DNA from: JAIVGV01 sp031425275
Lineage (GTDB): Bacteria > Acidobacteriota > Blastocatellia > Pyrinomonadales > Pyrinomonadaceae
Length of the DNA: 64,000 nucleotides
Reading direction: 5' to 3'
NCBI GenBank assembly: GCA_031425275.1
Contig: JANPJA010000034.1
Location: 36,683-100,682 of the forward strand
The notes beneath the pieces were generated by a model. It ran no database searches. It was not told the DNA's origin and was given only the letters and a program-made list of their open reading frames with translations. A program made the position numbers and the translations under genes. Below, piece by piece: positions 13,813 to 22,380 of this stretch (position 1 is its first letter; each line of letters opens with the position of its first letter).

Positions 13813-14862
13813 ATGCCCATGACCCGGACGAAAACCCGCGCGCCGCGCCCCGCCTTGCGCTCGCTCGCGGTCGCGCTCTGTCTCCTCACGCCGGCCCTCG
13901 AAGCCTGCCGGGAGAACGCCACGCAAAACAACCCACAGCCGACGCCCTCGCCACAGTCCGCCCCTGTCTCGCAGGTGAGCCGGCCCGGCTTCGACGGGCC
14001 GCGCGCCTTCGCACACGTCCGAAAGATGGTCGAGACGGGGCCGCGCCCGGCCGGTTCGGCGGAGCTGGCGCGGACGCGCGAGTACCTCACTTCGGAGCTG
14101 CAAGCCGCGGGGCTGAAAATCTCTAACGACGAATTTGCCGCGAAGACGCCCGGAGGCGAGCGGCGGATGGTCAACGTCACGGCGGAACTGACGGGCAAGT
14201 CGCCGCGCGTCATCATCCTCGCCAGCCACTACGATACGAAGCCCGTTAAAGATTACCGCTTCGTCGGGGCCAACGACGGCGGCTCGTCCACGGGCGCGCT
14301 CGTCGAGTTGGCCCGCTCGCTCGCGGCCTCCAACCCGCAGCCGGAGTTTACCTACTGGTTCGTCTTCTTCGACGGCGAGGAAGCCTTCTGCAAAAACTGG
14401 GACGACTGTAGCCGGCCCGGCCAGCCCGACAACACTTACGGCAGCCGCCGCTACGTCGCGAGTCTGCGGGAGCGCGATCAACTGAGCCGCGTGGACGCGC
14501 TCATCCTGCTCGACATGATCGGCTACACCGACCTCGCCATCCCGCGCGAGGGCTACAGCACGCCGTGGCTCACAGACATCATTTGGGAGACGGCGCGCAC
14601 GCTCGGCCACGGCGCGCAGTTCCCGAACGGCAAAGAGTTCGTCGAAGACGATCACGTTCCCTTCTTGCAAGCGGGCGTTCCCGTCGTTGACTTGATTCAG
14701 CTCAGCGGCTACCCGCACTGGCACACCGCCGAAGACACGCTCGACAAAATTTCGCCGCGGAGCCTTCAAGTCGTCGGCGAGACGGTGCTGGCGAGCCTGC
14801 CGCGCATCGAGGAACGGCTGAAGCGGGAGGGCGGGAAGGATCAGTCGCAGCCGACCCGCTAA
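13813..14862 (+). CDS. M28-family lipoprotein, glutaminyl cyclase-like
   Basis: A 349-residue exported zinc enzyme. The N-terminus is a lipoprotein signal with hydrophobic core SLAVALCLLTPAL and lipobox LEAC, followed by a Pro/Gln/Ser-rich linker. The M28 domain shows zinc-ligand motifs SHYDTK, GANDGGSSTGA, FFDGEEAF, LLDMIGY and PHWHTAEDTLDK. The combination FFDGEEAF with a later YGSRRYV strongly resembles glutaminyl-peptide cyclotransferases, which form N-terminal pyroglutamate; an aminopeptidase activity is the alternative. ATGs at 13813 and 13819 are adjacent; upstream in-frame sequence overlaps the ferredoxin gene in another frame and is not coding. An isopropylmalate-type dehydrogenase follows after 59 bp. 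Confidence 0.88.
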   Translation: MPMTRTKTRAPRPALRSLAVALCLLTPALEACRENATQNNPQPTPSPQSAPVSQVSRPGFDGPRAFAHVRKMVETGPRPAGSAELARTREYLTSELQAAGLKISNDEFAAKTPGGERRMVNVTAELTGKSPRVIILASHYDTKPVKDYRFVGANDGGSSTGALVELARSLAASNPQPEFTYWFVFFDGEEAFCKNWDDCSRPGQPDNTYGSRRYVASLRERDQLSRVDALILLDMIGYTDLAIPREGYSTPWLTDIIWETARTLGHGAQFPNGKEFVEDDHVPFLQAGVPVVDLIQLSGYPHWHTAEDTLDKISPRSLQVVGETVLASLPRIEERLKREGGKDQSQPTR

Positions 14863-14921
14863 ACGCAAGCGAGGGACGGCCCGCGGAAGTTCAGAGCTTG
14901 ACGGGGTGCGCCAAAAAGACA

Positions 14922-15995
14922 ATGCCCGACCAAAGTGTGAAGCGAATCGCAGTCATCGCCGGCGACGGCATCGGGCCGGAGGTCGTGGCGGAAGCCGTCG
15001 GCGTCCTCGAATCGTTACGCGGGACACACGGCGTCGAACTCGAACTCAAGCACTTCGACTGGGGCGCGGACAAGTATTTGAGCGACGGCGTCAGCCTCCC
15101 CGAAGGGGCGCTTGACATGCTCACGAACGAGTTCGACGCCATCCTCGCCGGCGCGTTCGGCGACCCGCGCGTCGCGACCAATCAGCACGCCGAAGACATC
15201 CTGCTCGGGATGCGCCGCGGCCTCGATCTCTACATCAATTTGCGTCCCGTCCGACTGCTCGACGCGCGGCTCACCCCTTTGCGCGACCGCGCGCCGGGGG
15301 ACATCGACTTCGTCGTCTTCCGCGAGAACACCGAAGGGGCCTATTGCGGCGCGGGCGGGTTCCTCAAGAAGAACACGGCCGACGAGATTGCCACGCAAGA
15401 GGAACTGAACACGCGGCGCGGCGTGGAGCGCATCATCGTCGCGGCCTTCGAGTACGCGCGCAAAACGGGCCGGAAGAAAGTGACGATGGCCGACAAGTCG
15501 AACGTCCAGCGGTTCGGCGGCGACCTCTGGCAGCGCACGTTTCGCGAAGTCGCCGCCGGCTACGCCGGGATCGAAGCGAATCACCAGTACGTCGATGCGA
15601 TGGCGATGTTCATGATTCTGAACCCCGCGCAGTACGACGTGGTGGTGACGAATAATTTGTTCGGCGACATCCTGACCGACCTCGGCGCGGCGCTACAGGG
15701 CGGCTTAGGCATGGCCGCTTCGGGCAACCTCCACCCCGGCCGCGTCTCGCTCTTCGAGCCGGTTCACGGGAGCGCGCCGCCGCTCGCGGGGAAGAACGTC
15801 GCCAACCCGGTGGGCGCTATTCTGACCACCGCCATGATGTTAGAATACCTCGGCCACGACGGGGCCGCGCGCGCGGTCGAACGGGCCGTCGGCGAGTGCG
15901 TGCGGGGCCGCGAGACGACGCGCGATCTCGGCGGCGAGCTATCGACGACTCAGGCCGGCGAGGCCGTGAGAAGCAGACTCGGCCAGAGTTCGTAA
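14922..15995 (+). CDS. 3-isopropylmalate / isocitrate-type beta-decarboxylating dehydrogenase
   Basis: A 357-residue NAD(P)-dependent dehydrogenase of the LeuB/Icd family. It opens with the IAVIAGDGIGPEVV motif and carries FRENTEGAYCGAGG, MADKSNVQRFGGDLW, the metal-binding NNLFGDILTDLGAAL and the nucleotide-binding EPVHGSAPPLAGKNVANP. FRENTEG is closer to isocitrate, homoisocitrate or tartrate dehydrogenases than to the RELTGG of classical LeuB, so the substrate is uncertain; the short length favours isopropylmalate. ATG 14922 is taken as start; a TTG at 14898 would add eight residues. No leuC, leuD or leuA is in the window. Confidence 0.88.
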   Translation: MPDQSVKRIAVIAGDGIGPEVVAEAVGVLESLRGTHGVELELKHFDWGADKYLSDGVSLPEGALDMLTNEFDAILAGAFGDPRVATNQHAEDILLGMRRGLDLYINLRPVRLLDARLTPLRDRAPGDIDFVVFRENTEGAYCGAGGFLKKNTADEIATQEELNTRRGVERIIVAAFEYARKTGRKKVTMADKSNVQRFGGDLWQRTFREVAAGYAGIEANHQYVDAMAMFMILNPAQYDVVVTNNLFGDILTDLGAALQGGLGMAASGNLHPGRVSLFEPVHGSAPPLAGKNVANPVGAILTTAMMLEYLGHDGAARAVERAVGECVRGRETTRDLGGELSTTQAGEAVRSRLGQSS

Positions 15996-16057
15996 GCCGC
16001 GAGTGTCGCCCGGCCCTTCCGCCGGGTGTCGGCGCGGGGCGCAAGGGGGCAGGGGTT

Positions 16058-16813
16058 ATGAGCGGCAAAGACTGGGGCCAGAAACTCTTGGCGATCCTCG
16101 TCGTCCTCGCGATGCTCACGATGCTGGGCATCCCGCCGACCGTCATCATCTTCTTCTCCGTCATCATCTACTTCGTCTGGCGCGCCGTGGATCGCTCCGA
16201 GCAACACGAGACGCGCCGCGTCTTCGAGTTCTACCTCGCCGCCCACGAAATCCTCCGCGAGGATGAACGCCGTTGGTACGGATTCGAGTTGAGCGAAGTC
16301 GTGTCGCAGGGTGAGGCCGTCTTGCACGCGATGAAAGACCCGCCGCCGCTCGTCTATTACGCCCTCGGCGCGCTCTACCAACGCGCGGGCGACCACGACG
16401 CGGCGGTCGAGCACTTGGCCTACGTCGTCGAGAACGAGTCGAGCGACGAGCGGCTGCGCAACGAGCCTTCGCCCGAGTTGCGCCGCTACGTGAGCGTCCT
16501 GCGCCGACTCGAACGCGACCCGGCGGAAGGCCCGCAAACCATCGCCGCCGTGCAGGGACTTGAGCGCGAGCGGCGCGCGAACGCCGGCATTCTCCTCGTG
16601 CAGTCGCGCTCCCAAATCGGGGCCGCGCCCGCGCCGCGCCCGTTCACGGACGAGACGCGCGTCAAGAGCCGTCCCACGCCCCTCGACCTCGGCGCGCACA
16701 GAAACCCGCGCGCGGACGCCGTCACCGCGACGACGCCCGCCGCGCCGGCCGTCCCGCCGCCCATCGCCGAAGTCCTGCGCGATCTCTACGAGGAAGAGAA
16801 GAAGACGGCGTGA
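16058..16813 (+). CDS. Membrane-anchored protein of unknown function with TPR-like region
   Basis: Not recognised. The 251-residue product begins with two closely spaced hydrophobic segments (about residues 8-42: KLLAILVVLAMLTMLG and VIIFFSVIIYFVW), then a cytoplasmic helical region. That region has a motif like a single tetratricopeptide repeat, LVYYALGALYQRAGDHDAAVEHL. The last 90 residues are Pro/Ala/Arg-rich and probably disordered. AAGGGGGCAGGGG precedes the ATG at 16058. It follows the dehydrogenase gene by 62 bp on the same strand and is followed by a word repeat, then the receptor-like kinase gene. Confidence 0.75.
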   Translation: MSGKDWGQKLLAILVVLAMLTMLGIPPTVIIFFSVIIYFVWRAVDRSEQHETRRVFEFYLAAHEILREDERRWYGFELSEVVSQGEAVLHAMKDPPPLVYYALGALYQRAGDHDAAVEHLAYVVENESSDERLRNEPSPELRRYVSVLRRLERDPAEGPQTIAAVQGLERERRANAGILLVQSRSQIGAAPAPRPFTDETRVKSRPTPLDLGAHRNPRADAVTATTPAAPAVPPPIAEVLRDLYEEEKKTA

Positions 16814-16820
16814 AAAAATC

Positions 16821-16956
16821 GTCAGTGGTCAGTGGTCAGTTGTCCGTTGTTCGTGCTTCACGAGTCACGCGCTGTAACTATGTTCAAGCCTCTGAGTCTC
16901 AAACCACTGACCACTGACTACTGACTACTGACAACCGACCTCTGACCACTGACTAC
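16821..16956. repeat. GTCAGTG-family inverted repeat, copy 2
   Basis: The left arm (GTCAGTGGTCAGTGGTCAGT) and the right arm (ACCACTGACCACTGAC, then diverged units) surround a core of about 45 bp. It fills most of the gap before the kinase gene. Confidence 0.88.
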
Positions 16957-17041
16957 ACTCGTCTTTTCTGCTATAACTCTGTCACAAAGGAAACTACTTG
17001 CTTCGTCCTCGCGGCGGCGTGTGGAGAGGGACGCTTGGCTG

Positions 17042-18850
17042 ATGTCGAGTGAGACGATCATCGGGAGCTACAGGATCGAGGAGCTGATCGGGCGCGGCGG
17101 GATGGGCGTCGTCTTCCGCGGCCGCCACACGAAGCTCCCGCGCGTGGTCGCCATCAAGTCGATCAGCCCGCGCGCCGCGCCGCAGGATTTGCGCTCCCTC
17201 CGCACCCGCTTCGAGCGCGAGGCCTTCATCCAGTCGCAGCTCGACCACCCCGGCATCGTCAAAATTTACGACTACATCGTCGCCGAGCAGACCTACTACA
17301 TCGTGATGGAGTTCGTCGAAGGCCGCTCGCTGGCGCAACTGCTCGCGGCCGAGACCGGGCGACTGCCGTTGGAGCGCGCGCTCTACCTCTTCGACCAGAT
17401 TCTGACGGCCGTCACCTACGCCCACTCCTTCACCTACAAGGACGGCGAAGGCCACTCTCATCGCGGCGTCATTCATCGCGACCTCAAGCCCGCGAATCTC
17501 CTCGTCACCCCGCAGGATCGCGTCAAGGTCACGGACTTCGGGATCGTCAAACTGGTGGGCGCGGAGACGACCGACACCTTCAGCGCGGGCTACGGCTCGC
17601 CCCGCTACGTCTCGCCCGAACAAGCCGAGGGCGCGCCCGTCGATCAACGCTCCGACGTTTATTCGCTCGGCGTCATCCTCTACGAGATGCTCGCGGGCGA
17701 CCCGCCGTTCGGCGGCGGCGGGGAGAAGCTGTCGCGCACGGAAATACTGCGCGCGCACGTCTCACGCGCGCCGCGCCCGCCCTCCGAGATCAATCCCGAG
17801 GTGACGCCGGAAGTCGAGCGCATCATCCTGCGCGCGCTCGACAAAGCCCCGGACCAACGCTTCCAAACGTCGAGCGAATTTTTGCGCGCCGTCCGCCTCG
17901 CCCGCGCGCGCGACGCGAGCGACATCATCGAGGAGGCGCAGCAGCAGGCCGTGGACTCGACCTCCGCGAATTTTCACGACGTGGGCACGCACGAGTTGGA
18001 CGCGGCGGCCGACTCCACCGTCCGGCAGACTTACATCACGCAGCCCCTCCACGGGGCGACCTGCGCGGCCTGCGGCTCCGAGGCGGAGGCGGACGACGAG
18101 CGGTGCGGCGTCTGCGGCCTCCAACTCGGCGCGTCCGACTCTACCGCCCGACTCGCGCGCGAGTCCGCGGCCCGCTCGGGCGCGCGCGGAAAGTGGATCG
18201 TCGCCGGCCTGCTGGCGCTGTTCCTCGTCCTCGGCCCGCTCATCTATCTACGTTTTTCGCGCGAGATGGCGCGCCGTCGCGCCGCGAATGCGAATGCCAA
18301 AGCCGCCAACGCGAACGCCGCCAACGCGAACGCTCCGGCCGCACCGCCCGCCGATTCCGCGGCCGAAGCCGAACGTCTCGCGCGACTAACGGAGCTGAAG
18401 CCGGCGCGCGTGTCGGTCGATTCGAGCTTCGACGGCTACAACACGCGCCCGCTGACGGACGGCGTGTTCGACGTGCGGCGCGTCGGCGAGATGCGTTACA
18501 ACGAGGGCAATTGGGCATCGGCCGAGACGCCCGAACCGCACTGGATCGAAATGCATTTCGACCGGCCCGTCCGGCTCGCGGCCGTCTATGTCTATTGGGG
18601 CTTCGACCGCAACCGCTATCTGCCGGCCCGCCGCGTCGAGCTGCAAATTCCCGACGGCGGCGGCGGCTGGCGCACCCTCTCGAACGTCGAGCCGGGCGGC
18701 AACTTCGACCGCACCTCCTTCGAGTTCGCCCCCGTCACCGCGCAAAACTTTCGCGTCCTCCAGCCCGCGCAGCAGGGGCCGCAGAACCGCTCTTTCATCA
18801 TGTGGGTGCGCGAGTTGAAAGTTTACGGCGCCGCGGCCGGACGCCCCTGA
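17042..18850 (+). CDS. Receptor-like Ser/Thr protein kinase with extracytoplasmic discoidin-like domain
   Basis: A 602-residue single-pass kinase. The cytoplasmic kinase domain (about residues 8-275) has GRGGMGVVFRGR, the VAIKSI lysine, HRDLKPANLL (His145, catalytic Asp147), a DFG and SPEQAEG. A zinc-ribbon-like CAAC...CGVC (near 341-360) precedes one transmembrane helix (about 384-405). An Ala-Asn repeat linker and a C-terminal F5/8 type C-like domain follow (from about 456; WIEMHFDRPVRLAAVYVYWG, FRVLQPA). Discoidin folds often bind glycans or lipids, so a cell-surface ligand is inferred. The usual PASTA repeats are absent. ATG 17042 is used; a GTG at 17021 is possible. cinA follows after 6 bp. 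Confidence 0.92.
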   Translation: MSSETIIGSYRIEELIGRGGMGVVFRGRHTKLPRVVAIKSISPRAAPQDLRSLRTRFEREAFIQSQLDHPGIVKIYDYIVAEQTYYIVMEFVEGRSLAQLLAAETGRLPLERALYLFDQILTAVTYAHSFTYKDGEGHSHRGVIHRDLKPANLLVTPQDRVKVTDFGIVKLVGAETTDTFSAGYGSPRYVSPEQAEGAPVDQRSDVYSLGVILYEMLAGDPPFGGGGEKLSRTEILRAHVSRAPRPPSEINPEVTPEVERIILRALDKAPDQRFQTSSEFLRAVRLARARDASDIIEEAQQQAVDSTSANFHDVGTHELDAAADSTVRQTYITQPLHGATCAACGSEAEADDERCGVCGLQLGASDSTARLARESAARSGARGKWIVAGLLALFLVLGPLIYLRFSREMARRRAANANAKAANANAANANAPAAPPADSAAEAERLARLTELKPARVSVDSSFDGYNTRPLTDGVFDVRRVGEMRYNEGNWASAETPEPHWIEMHFDRPVRLAAVYVYWGFDRNRYLPARRVELQIPDGGGGWRTLSNVEPGGNFDRTSFEFAPVTAQNFRVLQPAQQGPQNRSFIMWVRELKVYGAAAGRP

Positions 18851-18856
18851 ACAAAT

Positions 18857-20092
18857 ATGCTCACCGCAGAGATCATCGCCATCGGTTCGGAGCTGCTGAC
18901 GCCCGAGCGCACCGACACCAACAGCCTCTGGCTCACCGAAAAGCTCAACGGCATCGGCATCGAGGTGAAACTCAAGACCGTGGTCGGCGACGACGACGCG
19001 CGGCTCGAAGAGGCGATCAAGGACGCGCTCCGGCGCTCGCGCATCCTCATCACCACCGGCGGGCTGGGGCCGACCGAGGACGACATCACGCGCAAGATCG
19101 CCGCCCGCGCCCTCTCGCGCCGGCTCATCCTGAACGAGCCGGTGCTGGCCGGCATCCGCGAGAAGTTTCAACGCTGGGGCCGGCAGATGCCGGAGATCAA
19201 CTCGCGTCAGGCGATGGTCGTCGAAGGCTCGGAAGTCCTCGACAACCCGAACGGCTCGGCCCCCGGCATGTACCTCGAACACGAGGGCCGCAGCATCGTC
19301 CTGCTGCCCGGCCCGCCGCGCGAGATGCGGCCGATGTTCGAGGGGTTGATCCTGCCTAAACTCGCGGCCAAGGCCGGCGACGTGCGCGTCGTCCGCCGCG
19401 TCCTGCGCGTCTCCGGCCTCGGCGAGTCGGCCGTCGATGAAAGAATCGCGCCCGTCTATACCCAGTACAAGAACCCGCAGACGACGATCCTTTTCAACAA
19501 AAGCGAGATCGAAATTCACCTGACGGCGCAGGGCAAGACCGAGCAGGAGGCGGAGCTATTGCTCGACGGGCTGGCCGGCCAGATCGAAGAACGACTCGGC
19601 GAATCGATCTTCGCCTTCCGCGGCGAAACGCTCGAAGAAGTCGTCGGCCTCCGGCTCGCCGTCAGCGGCTTCACGCTCGCCGTGGCAGAGAGTTGTACCG
19701 GCGGACTCGTCGCGCAGCGCGTCACCGAAGTGCCCGGCTCAAGCGTCTATTTCCGCGAAGGCGTTGTCACTTACTCGAACGAGTCGAAGGTGCGTCTGCT
19801 CGGCGTGCCCTACGATCTGATCGCCGAGTACGGCGCGGTCAGCGCGCCCGTCGCGGAGGCGATGGCCGAGGGCGTTCGCCTCAGGGCCGAGACTGACTTC
19901 GGCATCTCCGTCACCGGCATCGCCGGCCCCGGCGGGGGGAGTGAAGACAAGCCCGTCGGCCTCGTCTATATCGCCCTCTCGGACGACGCGCACACCGAAC
20001 ACCGCAAACTGCTCCTGCCCGGCGACCGCACCCTTATCCGCTGGCGCGCGTCCCAAGCCGCGCTCGACTTGCTGCGCCGCCGGCTGATCTGA
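18857..20092 (+). CDS. cinA: CinA: competence/damage-inducible protein, NMN amidohydrolase
   Basis: A full-length 411-residue two-domain CinA. The N-terminal domain resembles MoaB/MogA, with AEIIAIGSELLTPERTDTN and TTGGLGPTEDD. The C-terminal domain (from about residue 255) has AESCTGGLVAQR and TGIAGPGGGSEDKPVG, which in characterised members hydrolyses NMN to NaMN in pyridine nucleotide salvage. It is tightly packed with the kinase gene upstream (6 bp) and plsY downstream (4 bp), so it belongs to one transcription unit with lipid genes plsY and gpsA. This gene order is probably economy rather than function. Confidence 0.95.
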   Translation: MLTAEIIAIGSELLTPERTDTNSLWLTEKLNGIGIEVKLKTVVGDDDARLEEAIKDALRRSRILITTGGLGPTEDDITRKIAARALSRRLILNEPVLAGIREKFQRWGRQMPEINSRQAMVVEGSEVLDNPNGSAPGMYLEHEGRSIVLLPGPPREMRPMFEGLILPKLAAKAGDVRVVRRVLRVSGLGESAVDERIAPVYTQYKNPQTTILFNKSEIEIHLTAQGKTEQEAELLLDGLAGQIEERLGESIFAFRGETLEEVVGLRLAVSGFTLAVAESCTGGLVAQRVTEVPGSSVYFREGVVTYSNESKVRLLGVPYDLIAEYGAVSAPVAEAMAEGVRLRAETDFGISVTGIAGPGGGSEDKPVGLVYIALSDDAHTEHRKLLLPGDRTLIRWRASQAALDLLRRRLI

Positions 20093-20096
20093 AGCG

Positions 20097-20717
20097 ATGT
20101 TGCCGCCGCTCCTCATCGTCGCGTCTTACCTGCTCGGCTCGATCCCTTTCGGGTACCTGATTGTGCGCGGGCGCGGCGGCGGCGACGTGCGCGAGTCGGG
20201 GTCGGGCGGGACGGGCGCGACGAACGTGACGCGGCGCGCGGGTAAGTTGGCGGGCGTGCTGACGCTCGCGCTCGACGCATTGAAAGGTGTGGCCGCCGTC
20301 CTGCTCGCGCGCTGGCTCGTCGCGACGGACTTCGGCATCAACTGGTGGGTCGCGGCCTGCGCCGTCGCGGTCGTCGTCGGCCACTGCTTCCCCGTGTGGC
20401 TGAAGTTTCGCGGCGGCAAGGGCGTCGCGACGGGCCTCGGCGTCTTCCTCGCGCTCGCGCCGCTGGTCGTGCCCTTCGCGGTCGCCGCGTTCCTGCTCAT
20501 CGTCTGGCGCACGCGCTACGTCTCGCTCGGCTCGATCACCGCCGCCGCGCTCGTGCCGCTCCTGCTCCTTTTACCCGGCCCACACGCCGCGGGCGCGGAC
20601 GGCCGTGTCGCCGAGCGCGTGGCCGCCGCCGTTATCGGCGCGGCGGTAATCGTTTTCATGCACCGCGCGAACATCGGCAGACTGTTGCAAGGCACGGAGA
20701 GCAAGTTGAAGTTGTGA
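20097..20717 (+). CDS. plsY: Acyl-phosphate:glycerol-3-phosphate acyltransferase PlsY
   Basis: Transfers an acyl chain from acyl phosphate to sn-glycerol 3-phosphate, making lysophosphatidic acid at the inner membrane. The 206-residue product has several hydrophobic helices and the three PlsY motifs: GSIPFGYL, SGGTGATNV and GGKGVATGLGV. Its TGA stop overlaps the GTG start of gpsA (GTGA), which couples the acyltransferase to the enzyme that supplies its substrate. The C-terminus carries a KLKL-type end after a helix, with no extra domain. Confidence 0.95.
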   Translation: MLPPLLIVASYLLGSIPFGYLIVRGRGGGDVRESGSGGTGATNVTRRAGKLAGVLTLALDALKGVAAVLLARWLVATDFGINWWVAACAVAVVVGHCFPVWLKFRGGKGVATGLGVFLALAPLVVPFAVAAFLLIVWRTRYVSLGSITAAALVPLLLLLPGPHAAGADGRVAERVAAAVIGAAVIVFMHRANIGRLLQGTESKLKL

Positions 20718-21730
20718 GTCGGATAGCGATCATCGGCGCGGGCGGCTGGGGCACTGCGCTCGGACTTGTGGCCGGGCGGGCGGGCCATGCGGTGCGCCTG
20801 TGGTCGCGCAACGGCGAAGTGGTCGAGGGCATCAACCGCGGGCGCGTGAACTCAATATATTTAATCGGCCACGAACTCGCGGGCGGCGTGTCCGCGACGA
20901 CCGACGCGGGCGAGGCCGTGCGCGAAGCCGAGATCGTGATTCTGGCCGCGCCCTCGCACGCGACGCGCGAACTGTTGCGGCGCGTGGCGGGAGACTTGCC
21001 CGCGGGGGCCGCGCTCGTCAGCGCGACGAAGGGCATCGAGGTCGAGACGGGGCGGCGAATTTCGCAGGTCGTGAGCGAAGAGTTGGGGGAGGCGGCGGCG
21101 GGGCGGTTCGTGTGCCTGTCGGGGCCTTCGTTCGCGCAAGAGGTGGCGGCGGGGCAGCCGACCGCCGTCGTCGCGGCATCGCCCGACGCCGAACTCGCGC
21201 GGCGCGTGCAGTCGGCTTTGAGTTTTCGTAATTTGCGCATCTACACTAACGACGATGTAGTCGGCACGGAGTTCGGCGGGGCGGTCAAGAACGTGATCGC
21301 ACTCGCGGCCGGGATGGTCGGCGGGCTGGGCTTAGGCTCGAACAGCGTCGCCGCGCTCATCACACGCGGGCTGGCGGAAATCGTCAGGCTGGCCGTGGCC
21401 GAGGGCGGGCGCGTCGAGACGCTGATGGGGCTGGCCGGCCTCGGCGATCTCGTCCTGACCTGCACCGGCAACCTCTCGCGCAACCGCTTCGTCGGGGAAG
21501 AGTTGGCGCGCGGCCGGACGCTCGCGGAGATCACCGCGGGAATGCGCGAAGTGGCCGAGGGCGTGCGCACGACGCGGGCCGTCCACCTGCTGGCCGGGCG
21601 GCTGCGCGTCGCCATGCCGATCACCGAGCAAATTCACTCGGTTCTCTACGAGGGCCGGGCGGTCGGCGAGGCGGCTGATGAACTGATGGCCCGACCGCTT
21701 AAGGGCGAGTTCGACGGCGTGCGTTGTTGA
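20714..21730 (+). CDS. gpsA: Glycerol-3-phosphate dehydrogenase (NAD(P)+)
   Basis: Reduces dihydroxyacetone phosphate to glycerol 3-phosphate. The 338-residue product starts at GTG 20714 with RIAIIGAGGWGTAL, the Rossmann GxGxxG loop. It contains ATKGIE, SGPSFAQEV and GGAVKNVIALAAG with the catalytic lysine, followed by the GLGDLVLTCTG signature. The start overlaps the last codon and stop of plsY by four bases; a longer in-frame reading back to 20345 lies wholly within plsY in another frame and is discarded. Together plsY and gpsA make the first intermediate of phospholipid synthesis. Confidence 0.95.
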   Translation: MSRIAIIGAGGWGTALGLVAGRAGHAVRLWSRNGEVVEGINRGRVNSIYLIGHELAGGVSATTDAGEAVREAEIVILAAPSHATRELLRRVAGDLPAGAALVSATKGIEVETGRRISQVVSEELGEAAAGRFVCLSGPSFAQEVAAGQPTAVVAASPDAELARRVQSALSFRNLRIYTNDDVVGTEFGGAVKNVIALAAGMVGGLGLGSNSVAALITRGLAEIVRLAVAEGGRVETLMGLAGLGDLVLTCTGNLSRNRFVGEELARGRTLAEITAGMREVAEGVRTTRAVHLLAGRLRVAMPITEQIHSVLYEGRAVGEAADELMARPLKGEFDGVRC

Positions 21731-21892
21731 ATCACCGAAGGCAAGGCCGGACTCGGGTGCGGCTGCCGTTAGTCAATCGGCCGATACAGGTAAAAGTCTC
21801 AAACGGTCGCGGGCGGTTGAAAACTTTTCGCGGAAGGGTGACACTGTTGGGCCTGCACGCGCGAGCCGCGAGGGTCTTAAACGGGGGTCTGG

Positions 21893-22360
21893 ATGGCTGA
21901 AGTTGACGGGGAAAAAAATCTGGCCTCGAACCGCTCCGTGTACTACGAGTATCACATCCTCGACAAGTTCGAGGCGGGCGCGGTCTTGCGCGGCTCCGAG
22001 GTGAAGAGTTTGCGCGCCGGCCAGATTCAGTTGAAGGAGTCTTACGTCGCCGTGCGCGACGGCGAGGCGTGGTTGTTCAACGCGCACATTTCGCCGTATG
22101 CTTACGACCACCGCGACGACCACGATCCCACGCGCACGCGAAAACTCCTGCTCCACCGCCGCGAGATCGAGCGGTTGGAGGAGCAGGCGACCGTTAAGGG
22201 CATGACGCTCGTCGTCACGCGTGCCTATCTTAAAGGGGGGCGCGTCAAGTTCGAGATCGGGGTGGCGCGCGGCAAGAAGCTTTACGACAAGCGCGAGACG
22301 GAGATGCGTCGCACGGTCGAGCGCGAGACGCGGGCGCAGTTGAAAGAACGTAATCGTTAA
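21893..22360 (+). CDS. smpB: SsrA-binding protein SmpB
   Basis: Partner of tmRNA in rescuing stalled ribosomes. The 155-residue product has the SmpB core: NRSVYYEYHILDKFEAG, GSEVKSLRAGQ and the basic C-terminal tail GKKLYDKRET followed by a Lys/Arg-rich helix that enters the mRNA channel. The start is ATG 21893. The upstream 160 bp after gpsA contains no gene that I can support. The stop TAA overlaps an ATG (TAATG) of the next frame, but the aminopeptidase more likely begins 21 bases later. No tmRNA gene was seen in the window. Confidence 0.95.
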   Translation: MAEVDGEKNLASNRSVYYEYHILDKFEAGAVLRGSEVKSLRAGQIQLKESYVAVRDGEAWLFNAHISPYAYDHRDDHDPTRTRKLLLHRREIERLEEQATVKGMTLVVTRAYLKGGRVKFEIGVARGKKLYDKRETEMRRTVERETRAQLKERNR

Positions 22361-22380
22361 TGGGGGGGAGAGAAATCTTT

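Noticed and set aside
20345..20713. N-terminal extension of GpsA
   Set aside because: It lies in plsY in another frame and is Arg-rich; the Rossmann motif starts directly after GTG 20714.
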